From positions 1 through 64,000 of the forward strand of contig JAPEVF010000081.1 of the NCBI GenBank assembly GCA_029747585.1: a stretch of DNA of 64,000 bases, given 5' to 3'. Shown here in pieces: positions 1 to 13,815 of the stretch. The notes below the pieces were generated by a model. It was not told the origin of the DNA. It saw nothing but the letters and a program-made list of their open reading frames with translations, and did not search any database. The first letter of the stretch is position 1. Each line of letters opens with the position of its first letter. The position numbers were made by a program, and so were the translations under genes. The stretch is from Pleurotus djamor. Its lineage: Eukaryota > Basidiomycota > Agaricomycetes > Agaricales > Pleurotaceae.

Positions 1-1336
1 TGAGCATCTCGTTGTAGTCGAGGCGAGATGAACAATCACTCACGCGACGCCATTATGAAGTCGGATCCAGTCCCGTCACCATTTGAAACGACATACACTA
101 GCGTCAAACTGGAGGGGGTAATGTTCACTAGTTTGAGCATGCAAATTCCTGAGGATCGAGCGTACCTCAAGACTCCGAAGCCTGCGGCGCCGAAGATCAT
201 CACTCGGATAACTAGAGAACGAGGAACGCCATTTTTGCATAGCAAAGTCCAGTTTTTCACTAGCAACCGCCCCAATATCACTATATGACACCATTAGGAA
301 TGCTTCGTGCGGCACAAGTCCGAAACGTTACCTTCGAGGACAAGTGAGGCCAACATCAGGACTGCAGCGACACCGGCAGTAATCTTGGAAGGAATCCCGT
401 TGAAGACAATTTTACAATACACGCCGTTGTTGTCGCGAAGGATAGTCGATGGGTTTTGAACAGCAAACTGCGCCGGCCTTTAAAAGTGCTTGGAGAGATA
501 GATCCAACTGAACTCACCATCAAAAACCCAAGGAACAAAGAAGTAAATAGAACATAAGGAAACATAATAAACTGTACAGGGTCTGTGAGTCAGCAATCGT
601 TAATGAACATTGTCTGAGACGCACTAAAATCAATGAGATGGGTCGTGAAAGTATGCGCGTCTGGTAGACGGCAAATCGGATAGCTGTCCAAGTCTGTTTG
701 GAAGAGGGTTGAATAATCGTAGTGATTTATGGCTGGGAGAATCCTTACTTGAAGAATAAGGGCGAAGTTGGTGGCAGCCTGTCTACAAGTTACATACTCA
801 GCGATTGACTACATCTAACTCTTGGGAAACACTCACAATGCAGGAGTCGCGTGGATGAGTGCAGCCTGAGCAACGCACAGACCGTGATCGGGGGCAGGTC
901 CCGTTTGCTGCCCGGCAAAAAATAGTAACAGATAACAAATACAGCAGAGCATGCCGGCGCTGAGGAAACTGATCCAAGTAAAGCTGCGCTTGATGTCTTT
1001 CGTAAGCGAAGCAGTTGCTAATACTATGGCTATGAGTAGAAAGCCAGTAAGCTGCATGGCAGCAAATCCGGTCGAAACGATAGGATCCCCGGGGGTGATA
1101 ACAGAAGCTGATCATGAAGAACGCCGACATCAGTAAAAAGTGAGTATTCTGATAACATAGCAACGCACCATTCTGAGGCGCCATATGGAATTTAGATGGG
1201 AATACAACAGCTGAGCACACTCAAGTCTCAGATTATCATAAAGCGGCCCAACGTGCGCGGGCGACACGATAAATAACGAAAGGGCGGCTGCCGGCAGCAG
1301 GGGGAAGGGGATGGAAGAGAGAATCGTTTGTATCAT
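1..1336 (-). CDS. Seven-transmembrane receptor-like protein, partial at left edge
   Basis: This looks like a multi-exon integral membrane protein. Joined exons give a run of hydrophobic segments. The N-terminus begins MIQTILSSIPFPLLPAAAL at 1336, followed by ECAQLLYSHLNSIWRL. After an intron of about 61 bp come SVITPGDPIVSTGFAAMQL, GFLLIAIVLATASL and FLSAGMLCCICYLLLFFAG, and then AGVAAVLMLASLVLE and IFGAAGFGVL. Later exons (roughly 540, 350 and 280 down to 40) keep good splice sites. At about 30 a donor (GTGAGT) follows ...DFIMAS, so I infer that the 3' end lies left of position 1. It resembles an agaricomycete family of uncharacterised 7-TM, GPCR-like proteins that I recall, but no ligand or G-protein motif can be read here. 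Exon borders are my inference. Confidence 0.65.
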
Positions 1337-1715
1337 GGGAGAATCTCCTTAAGTCTTTCCTTGATTCGTCGAAGGCGCTGGACCCTCTCGACATGTCTCG
1401 GGCGATTTGGGACTGATTGGTTGCGGCCGGGTTACACGGTGGGTTTAAACTAAGAAAGTCAACCTGAAAGAGTGAAACTTCAATGACGACAAGCTCGATA
1501 GAGATTTTCATGGCCATCAGAGCTTTTGTGCATCAGATTGCGGGGTGTCCCCTGCGCGAAACACGAACCAGGAAGCGAAGCACCGCCATCAAATTGCGAA
1601 TCCCTCCCTGCTGGCCACGAGCGTTCAGCGAGGAGATTCGGTGCCGTTAAATCCGGTGCTAAGCGCTAAGCGCCCATTTCGAAAAGTTTTGACTTCAATT
1701 CAGGAGCTCTTTCCA

Positions 1716-4700
1716 ATGGGCCATACTCGTCCCAGATTCAATGCCAAGGCTCGCCAAAGCACTGCAGGGAAGACACGCAAACATAAGAGACAGGAAATCG
1801 ACACCCAAGACTCTAATGCGGAAATCATAGCATTGAAGTCACAAGAAGACAAGGAACGCGATAGGAAAGAAAGGTTGAAGCTTCAGGTGTGTCTGTCCCT
1901 ACCCGTCCGCGATCAAGTAGGTTTACTCGTTTTAGATCATTGTTGAGTCAGAATCCAAATGGAACACAAAGAAGAAGCGAAGATTAGAAAAGTATATTGT
2001 AAGACCGTCCCTAGCCTCGGTAGAGTCCATCTTCTGACTGGTATTATAGGATAAGAAATTGAAGAAGGAGGAGCGGACCCATATCTTTGAGAAACTATCG
2101 TGCGTTGGTGACTTTATCCAAGCAAGGAGAAGCTGAACAGTTATAGGAAGAGCCAGGCAGAACTCCCGTCAACCCTTGATTTACATACATCATCGACTTT
2201 GGGCACAGGAAAGCCTACCACACATCAAGATCATTTGGACCAAACTGAGGATCGGGATATAAGGCGTGTCTTGGATGGTGTCTCCGGCTCAAGAAAGCGA
2301 CAAGTTGAACACGACGTTGACTCTTCTTCGGATGACTTTGACGACGCAGATGACGCGGAACCTCAACTCCCCATACGACCCGCCTCTCCACCCTCGCATA
2401 CCCCGACTGTAGGCGCTGCACTACAGCAAGGATCGAAGAAAACTCACATGAAGGTACTTGTTATCTTCTACATGCTTCCAGTTGTGCTGAGCATCGTCGT
2501 AAGAAATGGGCTGCGGTCAAGAGCAAAGCTACAACCCCATCTGACTCGGATACCTCGTTTGACAGCTCAGATTCTGAAAACGACTCTGACGGCGAAAATT
2601 TCAATACACCCCCAGACGAAGCAGACTCTAGCGACGCCTCTACGCCACCGCCAACGAAAAAGCGTTCACTCGGATTCAAACAGTGGGCAACGAAGCAACT
2701 CAATACTGCTAAAGGCTACGATATTCCTCCTCCAGAGCCTTCGGAACTGCCTCAAGAACCCACCACTGCCGAACCACCCCCAAAGAAGCGCAAAGTTGAT
2801 TCAACGCGTAGTATACCACTAGAAAAGCATGGCCCCTTGGGAGAAAAGTACCACTTGCCTGAGACTTCTTTCACTGACCAGCTCTCCAAGTCCAAATCGC
2901 GCGTCAAAACTGTCTCGGTTGGACGACCACCTGATGTTCAAGAATCTCGTCTTCTGTTGCCCATCGTCGCTGAGGAACAGCCTATTATGGAGGCGATTCT
3001 TCTTAATCCCGTCGTAATCATATGCGGAGAAACTGGCAGTGGAAAGACCACACAGGTGCCCCAGTTCCTATACGAAGCTGGGTTTGGAACTCCTGGAAGC
3101 GGTGCGTCTTTCCATCCTTGTTTAGAATGCATACTGAACCAACGTAATTAGAAAACCCAGGTATGATTGGAGTCACCCAGCCTCGTCGAGTCGCCGCCGT
3201 GTCCATGGCGAATCGGGTGGCACACGAGTTATCGCTGACAAAGTCCAAGGTTTCATATCAGATACGATATGATGCCACCGTCTCGCCGGACACTTCAATC
3301 AAGTTTATGACAGACGGTGTCTTGCTTCGTGAGCTCGCTAGCGACTTTCTCTTGACCAAATACTCGGTCATTATCATCGACGAAGCCCACGAACGAAGTA
3401 TGAACACTGATATCCTTATCGGCGTTCTTAGTCGTGTCATGAAATTACGAGAAAACATGTGGAAGGAGGGTAAAGGAGATACGAAGGTTGGTCTGCAAAC
3501 CGTAGAGGCTCTAGGCAGCTACTCAAACGTTCACAGCCTCTCCGATTGATTATCATGTCAGCCACCCTCCGCGTCAGCGATTTTGCTGAAAACCGGACTC
3601 TATTCCCAACACCGCCGCCCATAATCAACGTCGCAGCGCGACAGCACCCTGTTACCGTACACTTCAGTAAACGCACATCTTCTGATTACGTCAATGAAGC
3701 CGTTCGAAAAGCAGGCAAAATACATACTCGTCTCCCGCCAGGCGGTATCCTCATCTTCCTCACGGGGCAAAATGAAATTACTGGAGTATGTCGGCGGTTA
3801 GAAGGGACATATGGTCAAAAGGCACTTCGACGCGCCCAGGTACAAAGCTCGACCGATGCCGCTGGTCTCACCCCAGCTCACGTCTTCTTCGCGACAGGTG
3901 AGTTACCAGCTGGAAAATATTAGGATCTGCGTATTAATACGTCGCAGCCGATGTTGAGGCGGAAGACATCGATCTTGGTGTTGATGAAGCTGATGATCCA
4001 GAGGAGGACGTCGATGATGAAGGGTTAGACAGTGACGAAGACATGGAATACGATGACTTGGAGGGTCACCCTGACCTGAATTGTGCGTCCATATAAGCGC
4101 ACAAATCACTCCTCCATACTAACGCCAATCACAGCATATATGCACATTGTTCCTTTATATTCGCTTCTGCCCAGCGAGAAGCAAATGAAAGTATTCGAGC
4201 CCCCTCCGCCGAATTCGCGATTAGTCGTAGTCTCAACCAATGTTGCCGAAACCTCCCTCACCATACCTGGGATACGGTACGTCATCGACTGCGGAAGGGC
4301 GAAGGAGGTGCGTGCGGGTTCTTCTGTTAGATTTATTCTGCTCAATCAACTCTCAAAGCGGCACCATGATGTTTCCAGCGGAATCCAGTCGTTTCAAGTT
4401 CGTTGGGTTTCCAAAGCTTCTGCCTCTCAACGGGCTGGTCGAGCTGGCCGCACAGGACCTGGTCATTGTTATCGGTTATATTCTTCCGCCTTGTTTGAGC
4501 ATCATTTCAGCCAATTCTCTGAACCTGAAATTCTCCGCACCCCGATCGAGGGTATTGTGCTCCAGATGAAGAGTATGAACATTGACGTCGTCGCCAACTT
4601 CCCATTCCCTGCGCCTCCTGATCGTCAAATGCTGCGCGCCGCTGAGAAAACGTTGGTACACCTTGGGGCTCTTCGTGATTCAGCCGTGGGCGCTTCCCTA

Positions 4701-5812
4701 TCGCACGATCCCCTAACGACCAATGGCAACATAACCGCACTTGGTAAAAGTATGGCGCTGTTCCCATTGTCTCCTCGATTCTCTCGCATGATCGTCAGTG
4801 GGCAACAACATGGGTGCCTACCGTATGTGATTGCCATTGTCGCTGGTCTCGCCGTTGGTGACCCCTTCCTTCATGAGGAAGGTTTATCCCATCAAGAAGA
4901 TGACGATCAGACATCGTCAGAAGCTGTGCGAAGTCGTCGCAAAGCCTACTTCCAGATACACAATGTAAGATACCGCATCTTCTTCATCTGCACTTTATTT
5001 ACACATCAGCGCTCCTCCAAATTTAGACCCATGCTTCGCTTGGTAACTTTACGAGCGACATATTCAAACTTTTATCCGTAATCGGGGCCTACGAATACGG
5101 TGGAGGCAGCCAATCGTTCTGTGTTGACCATTTCGTTCGCCCGAAGGTAAGCCACTTCCATGTTCGCTAGCTCACTTGATGAACTTGAGTTAGATGATGG
5201 AAGAAATACACAAGCTCAGGGCACAAATCAGCCACATCGTTGCGACCCACTTCCCCGGAACGGATAGTCAATTTTCTCCAAAACTTTCTCCTCCCAGTGA
5301 CCTTCAGGTCAGATCTGACTTCACTTCTGTTGGGATACTTGGACTAACATGCAGATCAGCTAAAAAGTCTACGCCAGCTTATCGTCGCTGCTTTCATCGA
5401 CTCGATCGCTGTTAGAAAGGACCTGGTAGAACTGACCTCCTCATCAGGAATTCAGTATTCTACCACCAGGGGAGTTCCTTATCGCGCTCTGAACATCGAC
5501 GAAGATGTTTTCATTCACCCTTCCTCTGTTACCTCCTCAACGTCGCCGCCTAATTATATCGTCTACACGAACGTGGTTCGAACTTCCTCAGTTTGGCTCA
5601 AGGGTATGTTGATTCAAAGATGAGGGGTATGTCCGTCCTAACCTCGCCCAGGTGTCACAGTTATCAATCCCGCTTGGTTGGCTGTGCTGGGTAAATCTTG
5701 GTGTTCGTTTTCCAAGCCTGCTGCTAACAGTAAGGGCCAATTGATGACAATTCCACTTTTTGGGCCCCAACGTTGGGAATTACCCCCGATAAAATATACA
5801 GGAGAACAATAG
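1716..5812 (+). CDS. ECM16: DEAH-box ATP-dependent RNA helicase, DHR1/ECM16 (DHX37) type
   Basis: This is a nucleolar RNA helicase. The family releases U3 snoRNA from pre-18S rRNA during 40S assembly. The start at 1716 is chosen because the basic N-terminus ([19 protein letters not shown]) matches the family; an in-frame ATG at 1545 is less likely. An acidic low-complexity region follows. The helicase core shows motif [15 protein letters not shown] (about 3028), Ia [12 protein letters not shown] (about 3177), II DEAH (about 3380), III SATL (about 3560), [13 protein letters not shown] (about 4230) and [14 protein letters not shown] (about 4430). An acidic insert at about 3950-4080 separates the RecA lobes. 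The C-terminal OB-type region ends near [15 protein letters not shown], with stop TAG at 5810-5812. There are about ten short introns. The gene is convergent with SEN1. Confidence 0.93.
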
Positions 5813-5875
5813 GTAATAGGGTATTAGGTATAGGTATAGGTATTCATCTAGGTATTGCATGTAGGATATTATACA
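5813..5875. repeat. TAGGTAT-type short tandem repeat in convergent 3' space
   Basis: Imperfect AGGTAT(A/T) and TAGGTAT units follow the DHR1 stop codon, between two convergent genes. This is probably a simple AT-rich 3' UTR microsatellite, possibly covering both polyadenylation regions. Confidence 0.6.
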
Positions 5876-5943
5876 AAATGTTGAAGTGTTGGCGAGTAAT
5901 AGTCGGTCATCTCCTGGCAGCTTCGTTGACATTCTGTGGCGAA

Positions 5944-8900
5944 TCATGTTAATAACCATGGTGCAGGATGTTTTATCATATCACAGACCGTGTTAGTTTT
6001 GCGAAACGTGGGCGATATAAACATATTATTTTTCTTATTAGCAGGCTTCTGGCGCTTCACAGTGCCACCGGGCTTGGAGCTAGCGCCCCCTTCGACAGGG
6101 CGTTTCGGCACTCTCTGAGGAACTGGTACCACGGCCGGAGTGGCAGTGTGGGGTGAGGTAGACTCATTGGATGGTGGGTGGGCGACGAGGGACGGAGCGT
6201 CCTTAGACTGCGGGGCANGGGGGAGATGACATTGGAACGTCAAAATCAACTTGTGGGAGAGTGGGGCTAGGTATTGACGGTTGATCTACTGCAAGTTGTN
6301 GGGGGGGCTTGAGCGTGAGGAGATGCGGATGTAAAGTAAGAGGGGTCAACCTAAAACGGTCCATTGACATTGAGCATTGGCCCCACCCAAAGACGTGAGA
6401 TCCTCACCGTTGTCAACAGCGAACGGCTCCTGGCATTTTGAATAATCGCACGCCATTTGTCGTCGCTTCTTTCCAACGTAGGCGCATTTCCCAAGATGAA
6501 GACGGATGACTTGGCACGAGTGAGGGCGACGTTCATACGACGCTGATCTGAATCAAGAAAATTAGTCAAAGTGGCTAAGATGCTTCTATCAAGGACCTCA
6601 CCTGCAAGGAAACCAATGCTGTTGACCCCAGGTCCAGCCCTTACACAAGAGAGGATGATAACATCCTTTTCTTGACCTTGAAATCCATCAACCGTGTTGA
6701 AATCGACTTCTTCAGAGATGGACTGGCCGTAATGGTCCACAAACAGCCGTCGTATTTCGGTGACTTGCGCCTTGTACATTGATACCACCCCGACCGTAAA
6801 GTTCGTAGACACATATAAACGGCGAAGAGCTTGGAATAGTTTGAGGGCAACTAACGACTCCCTGGTATTTTTCTGAGACTGTCGGACTTGCTCTTCAACA
6901 CCTTTAACATCGAAGAATCGGTAAACTCCGAAGTTAGGATGAGAATGCCATGGTCTCTGCGTCTTTTGAGACATTGAAGGTCCATCTTGGAGACGACCGT
7001 TATAAAATAGTTCACTGGGGAGTCGACTAATCTCCGGATGCATACGGTACTGGATACTGGCAGCCCAAACCCCGGTTTAAGTAAGATTGTGTTGAAAGCA
7101 ACGAATGAGTATCACCTTAACAGATGAACGCGCTCAGGGTTCTTCTTTTGCAAGCGTACGAATAGGGATTGGTTATAATAGAGACTTGTCGCCTATGGAA
7201 AGGTCAGGTCAACTAAGCGATTGATGTGTGAGTCTGGATATGACAAACCTTTTGAGACATGACAGTGGGTGGCAATTGCTGTGAGTCTGTGAACGGTAAG
7301 GATCTGAAGAATGTGATCTAGGGCAAGCGTACCTCCTACTAAGATGCAATGGTTAAAACTAAATCTGAAAGGTATGAGGGAGGCGAGTTCGGTGGCTTGC
7401 GCTGCTTCATCGATGATGACCATGCCAAAATCGCAAGGACGTAGAAGTTCGTGTCCCGATCCAGAGAGGGTGGTGCAAATGACGTGGGCTTGAGCAAGAA
7501 TGTGAGCTCGCGTCTGGCGTCTGGCAGTCTCAGCATCTCGCTGTTTGGTCTGTCGTAACGTTTTCGCAGCATCAATCTCCTGAGCGAGGGCCTTGCGGCG
7601 AAGATGGAGTTTCTGTATCTCCTGCTCCAAGACTCTATTAGGGTCACCCTTGTGGGACATCTCATCTTGCTTTTCCAGGAGCTTTGCCCTGACGGAGTTC
7701 TGATCTTGGTACAAACTATCAATCTTCGCTCTGATCTTCTTGGTTTCGTCATCGCCAGATAGCAAGGCGTTGTCAACGAGTGAATCTAATGAGATGTCTT
7801 TGGTGGCAATGCCGATGGCTGCATCGGCGCCAGTCCGCACAACGCGATAGTTAGTGCCACGGAATAAATCCATGATACGTTTCGCGACTTCGTCGATGGC
7901 AGCGTTACTTGGTGCACAGAGAAGGACTTTCTGAGTGATGGGAGGCTGAGCGGCGCCAGTCTGGGTGATGGGAGCCTGAGGGTTTGTTGGCGTTGCGATC
8001 GGTTGCGGAAGGCGTGATAGATAAGATTTGACCAAGCCGCATATTGTAGCAGTTTTACCTGTACCAGGGGGACTGCACATTCTTGATGGTTAGTCACAGC
8101 AAGAAGGAATAGCTAAGATCTTTACCCTTGAATAAGGGTTATCCCCTGGGTAGCGATCGATGACAAGATAGCAGTGGCTTGAGGCTTGTTAACTCCAAGG
8201 TTAGCCATTGCGCGTTCAACCTCTTTGGTGCTTGGTGTCTTGAGCTCGGGTAGGTGTGGTCGAATGATTGTATCAGACAGATCGAAGAAAGGCACGGAAA
8301 CCAGAGCGCCATATTCACGAGTCATCGTACTCAAGCTGAACACGAATTAGTCATTGTTGAGCAAAATTGGAACTGATTGTACGTACGATGTCACTTTGGA
8401 AAGTTGCCAGGTGGAATTGATCGAGAGGGAATTTGCTGTGCCGGTTGGAGGACAGCATAGCATAGACACTACCATTCCAGCTTTGTCGTTGTATGTAACC
8501 TTGGATACCTTAGCTATCACAGACCTTTTGATGCGTGGATCTTGGAGAACGACAAGGTCAAGGTCCGTCAAGCGCCACGACGATGGGGGCGGCTCTGGAA
8601 ATCGTGCGTGGACTTCAACGGAGGTGTTGACGTATCCCTTCTCGAGGACTACACACATGTAAGAGTCCGAAGGTTCTTGCTTTGCTTTCGCGAGATTCGC
8701 CCAGCATTCCATGTAGAAAAGCGTTTCGAACACTCTGAGATAGTGTTGGTAATCGGAGAACTGATTAGGTACGGAGGCAGGCTTCTCGTTCTGAGCCAAG
8801 GGGAGTTCAGGTGACGTATCGTTATAATCCCATGAGAGGAGCTTCTCGTATAATTTAGAGACATTAGGCTCCAATCGTCGCCGTGAATCTGCCGCTGAGT

Positions 8901-11900
8901 TGCGAGGCTCAGGCAGACGGCGAGCAGTTTGATGGAAGTCCAGCCTTTGGACTTTAGTAGACCGCTGATATTTGGACTTTCGGGTCGGAAGGTTTCTGTC
9001 GAGGATGGAGGACCCATCGTCTTCGTCGTCTTCATCGTCGTCACCTGGTGAATCCGAATCGTGAGCACTGCTAGCAGAGGATTTCACAGATCCTTCAAAC
9101 TTCGGTTCAGATGGCTTCGTTCGAGGTCTATCATGAGTTAAGGACAAAGACGAAGAAGCTGCGCTTGAGCTAGATGCTTTGCGACTGGTTTGTCCATCTG
9201 AGCTGGGAATCGCGGAACTGGCAGAAAGCTTGGACGAGATATGCCCANGGGGGGATCGTCTGCTTCGGGGCTGGTGTAGCCTTGCTAGCGGCCTTAGTGT
9301 CGGTAGATTTGGAAGTAGCAGGGCGCTTCGGGGCAGGCTCGGGGACGGGTGCAGGTTCTTGTTTGGGTTTCACTGGCACAACTTCGTTGAACGCGGAGAG
9401 CCTGTTTTCCAGACGCAATCGCTGCTCAGGACTCAGTCGGGACGCGTCCAAGCCTTTCGTTTTGGCAGAGTCAAGGAGCTTCCAGAGGCCGGTGAGGTTG
9501 TCTTTAGAAGGCAGATAGGCATCGCGGAAGAGTTCCAGTACAGCCTCGAGCAAAGCATAGGCTTGATAAAGGAGCTCCTCTGCTGTGAGGCGCATCCATT
9601 TCGCCAATTCAGGGATAAATAATTGTAGCTCGTTGACAATCATCTTCTTTCGGAGGTCTGCACTTTGTCGACGATACACTGACTCGTCTACGATGCCTCT
9701 GAGATGAAGCGTAGTGTGCGCTATGAAGCCTCGATGATTCACAAGGTCCTCGCCAAAGAAGACAGCATCTCTCATCCATCTAATCATGATTCCGCTATCA
9801 TGAAGTGGAGCCCACTCTCGCGCTTTGTTGAAGATGGCACAGCTCGCAGAAACCATGGAAGACCAAAGGGTGTAGACGGCCGTTGCCCCTGCTTCCCCAC
9901 GAGTCTTGTTTAGAAAGGAAGCATCCCGAAGCATCCCATCCACTGGAGCGAAAAGCACTTCGGAGATATCCGTGAAGCAGCGAACCAGTGAGATAGCGGT
10001 GTCACAGGCGTCGCCAATAGTCCGCACATGTTTCCTGAACGTTTGGATGTACTTCGTGACGGCTCCGACAGTCGGCTGGAAGTACTCTGAGAGGAGGGCT
10101 CGGAAGCATGCTTGTTGACCGTCGGTGTTGAAAGCGGATGAGATGAGATACTGAGACGACTGAGCGATATCAGTTGACGGGGAGAATGCCATGACTAGCA
10201 GGGCAGTGAAAGCGCCGTCAGTCGTGTTGAAGAGACCGAAATCAAAGGAGGATGAGAGATAGCGACTAGTGTAGCTGTTAACCGTGGCGAGCATCCCGGC
10301 GTGAATAACAGACAAGTGCTGATTGAATGATTTTACCATACGTTGATCTTCGGACGTGATAGAAATTGGTCTTGCTCGATCAGGGCTCCGATACTTCCCA
10401 TATGCGCTTTCATCGACGAGAGATATGTGTGCTAATTGCGACACTAGTTCGACTAGAAGCGTGATCGCTGCGTGATCCTCCATGTGGAAGGAGGCGTAAC
10501 AGTGTTCCCAAAGCAATGTCCGAAGCGTTGGATGCGAGGCTTTCGAAGGGGGGCCGTACAGACTCCGTATCCATGTTTTGACTGTCACGATGTCCTCCGA
10601 GAGAAGCGAGCTGACCAACTTCCGTGCGCCAAGCCGTGGTTCCTTCCATTTCGATTGGGCGTAAGCGACATCGAATGCCACACTCATCAGAGATTTAGAA
10701 CGGGCTTCGAGGACATCCATAACAGGTTCAAAATATTCGGCGTCACGAGGGTTTGTCGCGAGCTTCGAAACACCGCCCACGGACAATGACGCTTGAAATG
10801 CTGAATCCAAGATCTAGATGCATTTAGATTAGGTGTGGTAACAGGATCATAAGTGAACTGATTGACCTTGACCATGCATGCGAGTATGGCTGGACGGGTA
10901 GAGATAAACCTCTCGTCCTGACGGTCGTCCCATAGAAAATCTGCAGTCATTCCGAGCAAGCGGCTGTACGATGGTAGGCCACGTGTGGTATGGAGGAATT
11001 CCGAGAAAATGCCCAGTACCCATGCAGGACGGTCGACGGAGGAGAGTAGTTCCAAGAAAGAGTCATTCTCCTTCAAAGCGTTGAGAACGATCTGGGGTTG
11101 ATCCTGGGGTTCATTCTGCCATATGTCGCGTCCAAGTCGCTTCATTAGCAACACAAATGTTTGCAGTATCGACGTGAATTCTATTCGGTGTCAATTGGTG
11201 CAGAGGAGTCCGCAGGGGAAACTGAGACTTACGCGGACCAGTATCATGGAGGTGCCCAAATATTAATCGCCGTATGTTTGAAGAGTGAGCAGTGGACAAA
11301 ATTTCGTTAGGAACCTGCTGAAGGAACAGTCGAAAGCCTTTCCAAAGCTTGTCACGATCAGCCGTAAGGATCGAGGTCGAAGTCGGGGACGTGGAATCAA
11401 TGGAAGAAAAGGCAAGATCCAATGCGTCTCTGTATTGCCCGCTAAATTGCTCAGGAGTCATTGGCGACCTGGCTCGAGACGTCATACACTGGGTTGCCCA
11501 ATCGCGTATCCCATCATCCGCGCACATGAGAAGAACCAGCAAGCCGACAGGAGGAGGGTCCATTGGCCACGAAGAGAATCTTTGCTTAGGTGGATGCGAA
11601 ACAAGAAAGCCATAGATGCGGTGGTCCTGGACATTCTTTAAATTTGACACCATGTGGTAAACGAGAGTTTCGGGTATGGTGGGTGGGGTGTTCGAAGTGG
11701 AAGACAAGTTATCGAGTTCCTGTACTACGACAGAAGCCTGCCATTTGTTCAATTCCGCAAAGAAATTATCCAAGATGCCGCTCGGGAAGGCGTTAAAGTA
11801 ACTGTCCCAAATGTTTCCATTCAATACGACGCGACGTAGGATAGCAAACCAGCTCACGTTAACCTAGCATCAGACTTGGCAAGCTCAAAGCCCTTTACAC

Positions 11901-12192
11901 ACGCAGAGCAACCCAGTATGCACGCTCGAAGCTTAGCCTTCCAAAGATCCACCGGGGGGCTATTGTACGCATGCAGCCTCAAAAGGAATGTCGCCGCCTC
12001 GACCGTCAATGAAGATGCCTGGTCACAGAGCCAATGTTCAGGAGATTGAGTATTCGACTCGGGCTTGACAAGATAGTCATAGATGAGGGCGAGAAGTTTG
12101 TCGTCAATGTCATTTCCAATGGGGTTCTCGCGAAGGTCGACGAGGGTCTTCCGAACCTTTTCTTCGCGCGTCCCAGTGAGTTGAGACGACAT
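5944..12192 (-). CDS. SEN1: Superfamily 1 RNA/DNA helicase Sen1 (senataxin)
   Basis: Sen1 resolves R-loops and ends non-coding RNA polymerase II transcription. The long N-terminal helical domain starts at 12192 (MSSQLTGTREEKVRK) and fills about 12.2-9.2 kb. A Pro/Lys/Ala-rich linker lies at about 9.2-9.4 kb. The helicase core shows motif I split by an intron, ITLIQG then PPGTGKTATICGLV (about 8060). Motif II is MVIIDEAAQATEL (about 7420). Later motifs are VDGFQGQEKDVIILSCVRAG (about 6680) and RRMNVALTRAKSSVFILGNA (about 6500). The tail is basic (GTVKRQKPANKK). Ns at 6219, 6300 and 9247 sit in G/C runs, and the frame shifts at 9247, which fits run-length error and not a real break. It shares a 187-bp divergent promoter region with translin. 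The exact C-terminus is uncertain. Confidence 0.93.
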
Positions 12193-12379
12193 ACCCGCAA
12201 TGGAGAAAAAGGGAAGAGGTTTGGTTTAGAACTGGTTTAGAAAGAAAGCATTATTCGCCAAGTCGCCAAACAGCTTTTTGAAGCGACGCGCGAATCGAGG
12301 ACCACCCCCTGAATTTGGCACGTGGCTCGCATGACCGCGCCTTTGTTCTCCTAAACCATAACATTCACCACAGAGGCCA
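12193..12379. promoter_or_regulatory. Bidirectional promoter region SEN1 / translin
   Basis: 187 bp separate the ATGs of two divergent genes, so both promoters must lie here or overlap the neighbouring 5' UTRs. I see no clear TATA box. Confidence 0.45.
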
Positions 12380-13363
12380 ATGGACCACAATGATCTTCAA
12401 GAAATCAATGCTCTCCTTGAACAAGACAGCGACCTTAGGGAGGTACTATGATTCANTCACTCCAATGAAGACTGGGATAAAAGATCGGTTCACCAGAAAA
12501 TACGAGACCAAGTAACCATCTTCGACAAAAAGACCCGTACCATTGCTGGCCTCCTCAACAAAATACACTCCACTCCATCAAGTGAAAGTGAGTAAAACGA
12601 ACTCACACAATCAGGAGCTACTTGACTGACTTCACCCCCTCTGTAACAGTTCCAGCTCTCCTTGAGTCTGTCAGCCCTGTTCTTCAATCTTGCCAGGAGA
12701 CCACCGCTGCGTTCGCGGCATTGGTTCCCCCAGATCAGTTTTGGAGATGGAAAGACATGTGGACCCATTCCCTTCGGACCGCAGTCTTCTCTACCACCCT
12801 CGTCCAGTATCTGTCCGACGGAACGCTCATGTCTCTACCATCTGTCGCGGCATCGCTAGGCAGTGGGTAACGCTTTGCTCTGAGTACATCCGCACTAAGA
12901 TAAAGTGTTTATCTCAGTTAAAGAAGAATGGGCTGGACGATTTATACTGCCTGCAGAAGATTATCTACATGGTCTCATCAGCCTCGTGAATGAACTTGTA
13001 CGTTGTCCTATAATTATCATCGCAGTGACTCACTCTTTCCCACAAGTCTCGCCTAGCCGTAAACGCTGTCACAATGGGACAATTTGACAAGCCCATCGCT
13101 ATATCCTTGTTCGTCAAGGAGATATTCTCGGGATTTACTCAGGTGGGCCGTTGATGAGACAAGCCCGATATACAGGCGTTCTAAGTTCCTTTTGATCCAG
13201 CTCAATCTGAAAAATGATACGCTCCGTAGAAGGTATGATAGCCTAAAGTATGACATCAAGAAAATTGAAGAAGGTTAGATTAGAGCCAACATACAAATTA
13301 GCTCGCTAATCTCACCCCCCAGTTGTCTATGACGTATCCCTGAGGAAACTCTCAAGCACCTAA
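12380..13363 (+). CDS. TSN: Translin, single-strand RNA/DNA-binding protein
   Basis: Translin is an all-helical octamer-forming nucleic-acid-binding protein. With TRAX it makes the C3PO nuclease. Joining short exons gives MDHNDLQEINALL and DSDLRE, then KIRDQVTIFDKKTRTIAGLL and NKIHSTPSS. The C-terminal signature follows: EEWADRFILPAEDYLHGLI, NELSRLAVNAVTMGQFD, KPIAISLFVKEIFSGFTQL and NDTLRRRYDSLKYDIKKIEE. The first intron (about 12430-12490, ending ACCAG) contains N12456. It is needed because direct reading hits a stop, and removing it restores the family LREKIRD motif. Length (about 235 aa) is normal. No TRAX gene is visible in the window. Confidence 0.92.
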
Positions 13364-13815
13364 ATTGCGCCGCTTCTTCTGATGATTTGGTGTGCCCTAG
13401 ACGGAAATCAATCATGATGATATACTCTCAATGTATCAAGGTGTTATGTATTTTCTGGTTTTCACGCTACGTCTTTGCTACTGCCGTGGCCCGTGTCTTA
13501 GATACTTTGCTTTGTTGGNATGATTCCTGAGGAGCGAATATTGTCCTTCTATCTTTTAAATTTTCTCTTTCGGTGAATGAGGATTCATTCAAGCTGCATC
13601 TTGCCTGGATTATCATTCTTCGAAGTCCTTTTACCTAGCGCCGGGCGCCAAGGGTGCGCTGGGTTTGAAATTGCTGTGGCTGTAGAACGTGTTCTTAGAA
13701 TCTTACAAGTTCTCACTTAGTTACTGACTTCCCGCGACGACCTCCATCCGGCGTCGAAACCACGTCTTTGACGAAGCGCATGTCAGGGTGATACGGGTAC
13801 CTACTCATTGACATC
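13364..13815. other. Intergenic, translin 3' UTR and SGF29 upstream region
   Basis: No gene seen. AT-rich 3' UTR-like sequence with an N at 13521 is followed by a GC-rich patch (about 13640-13670). Confidence 0.5.
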
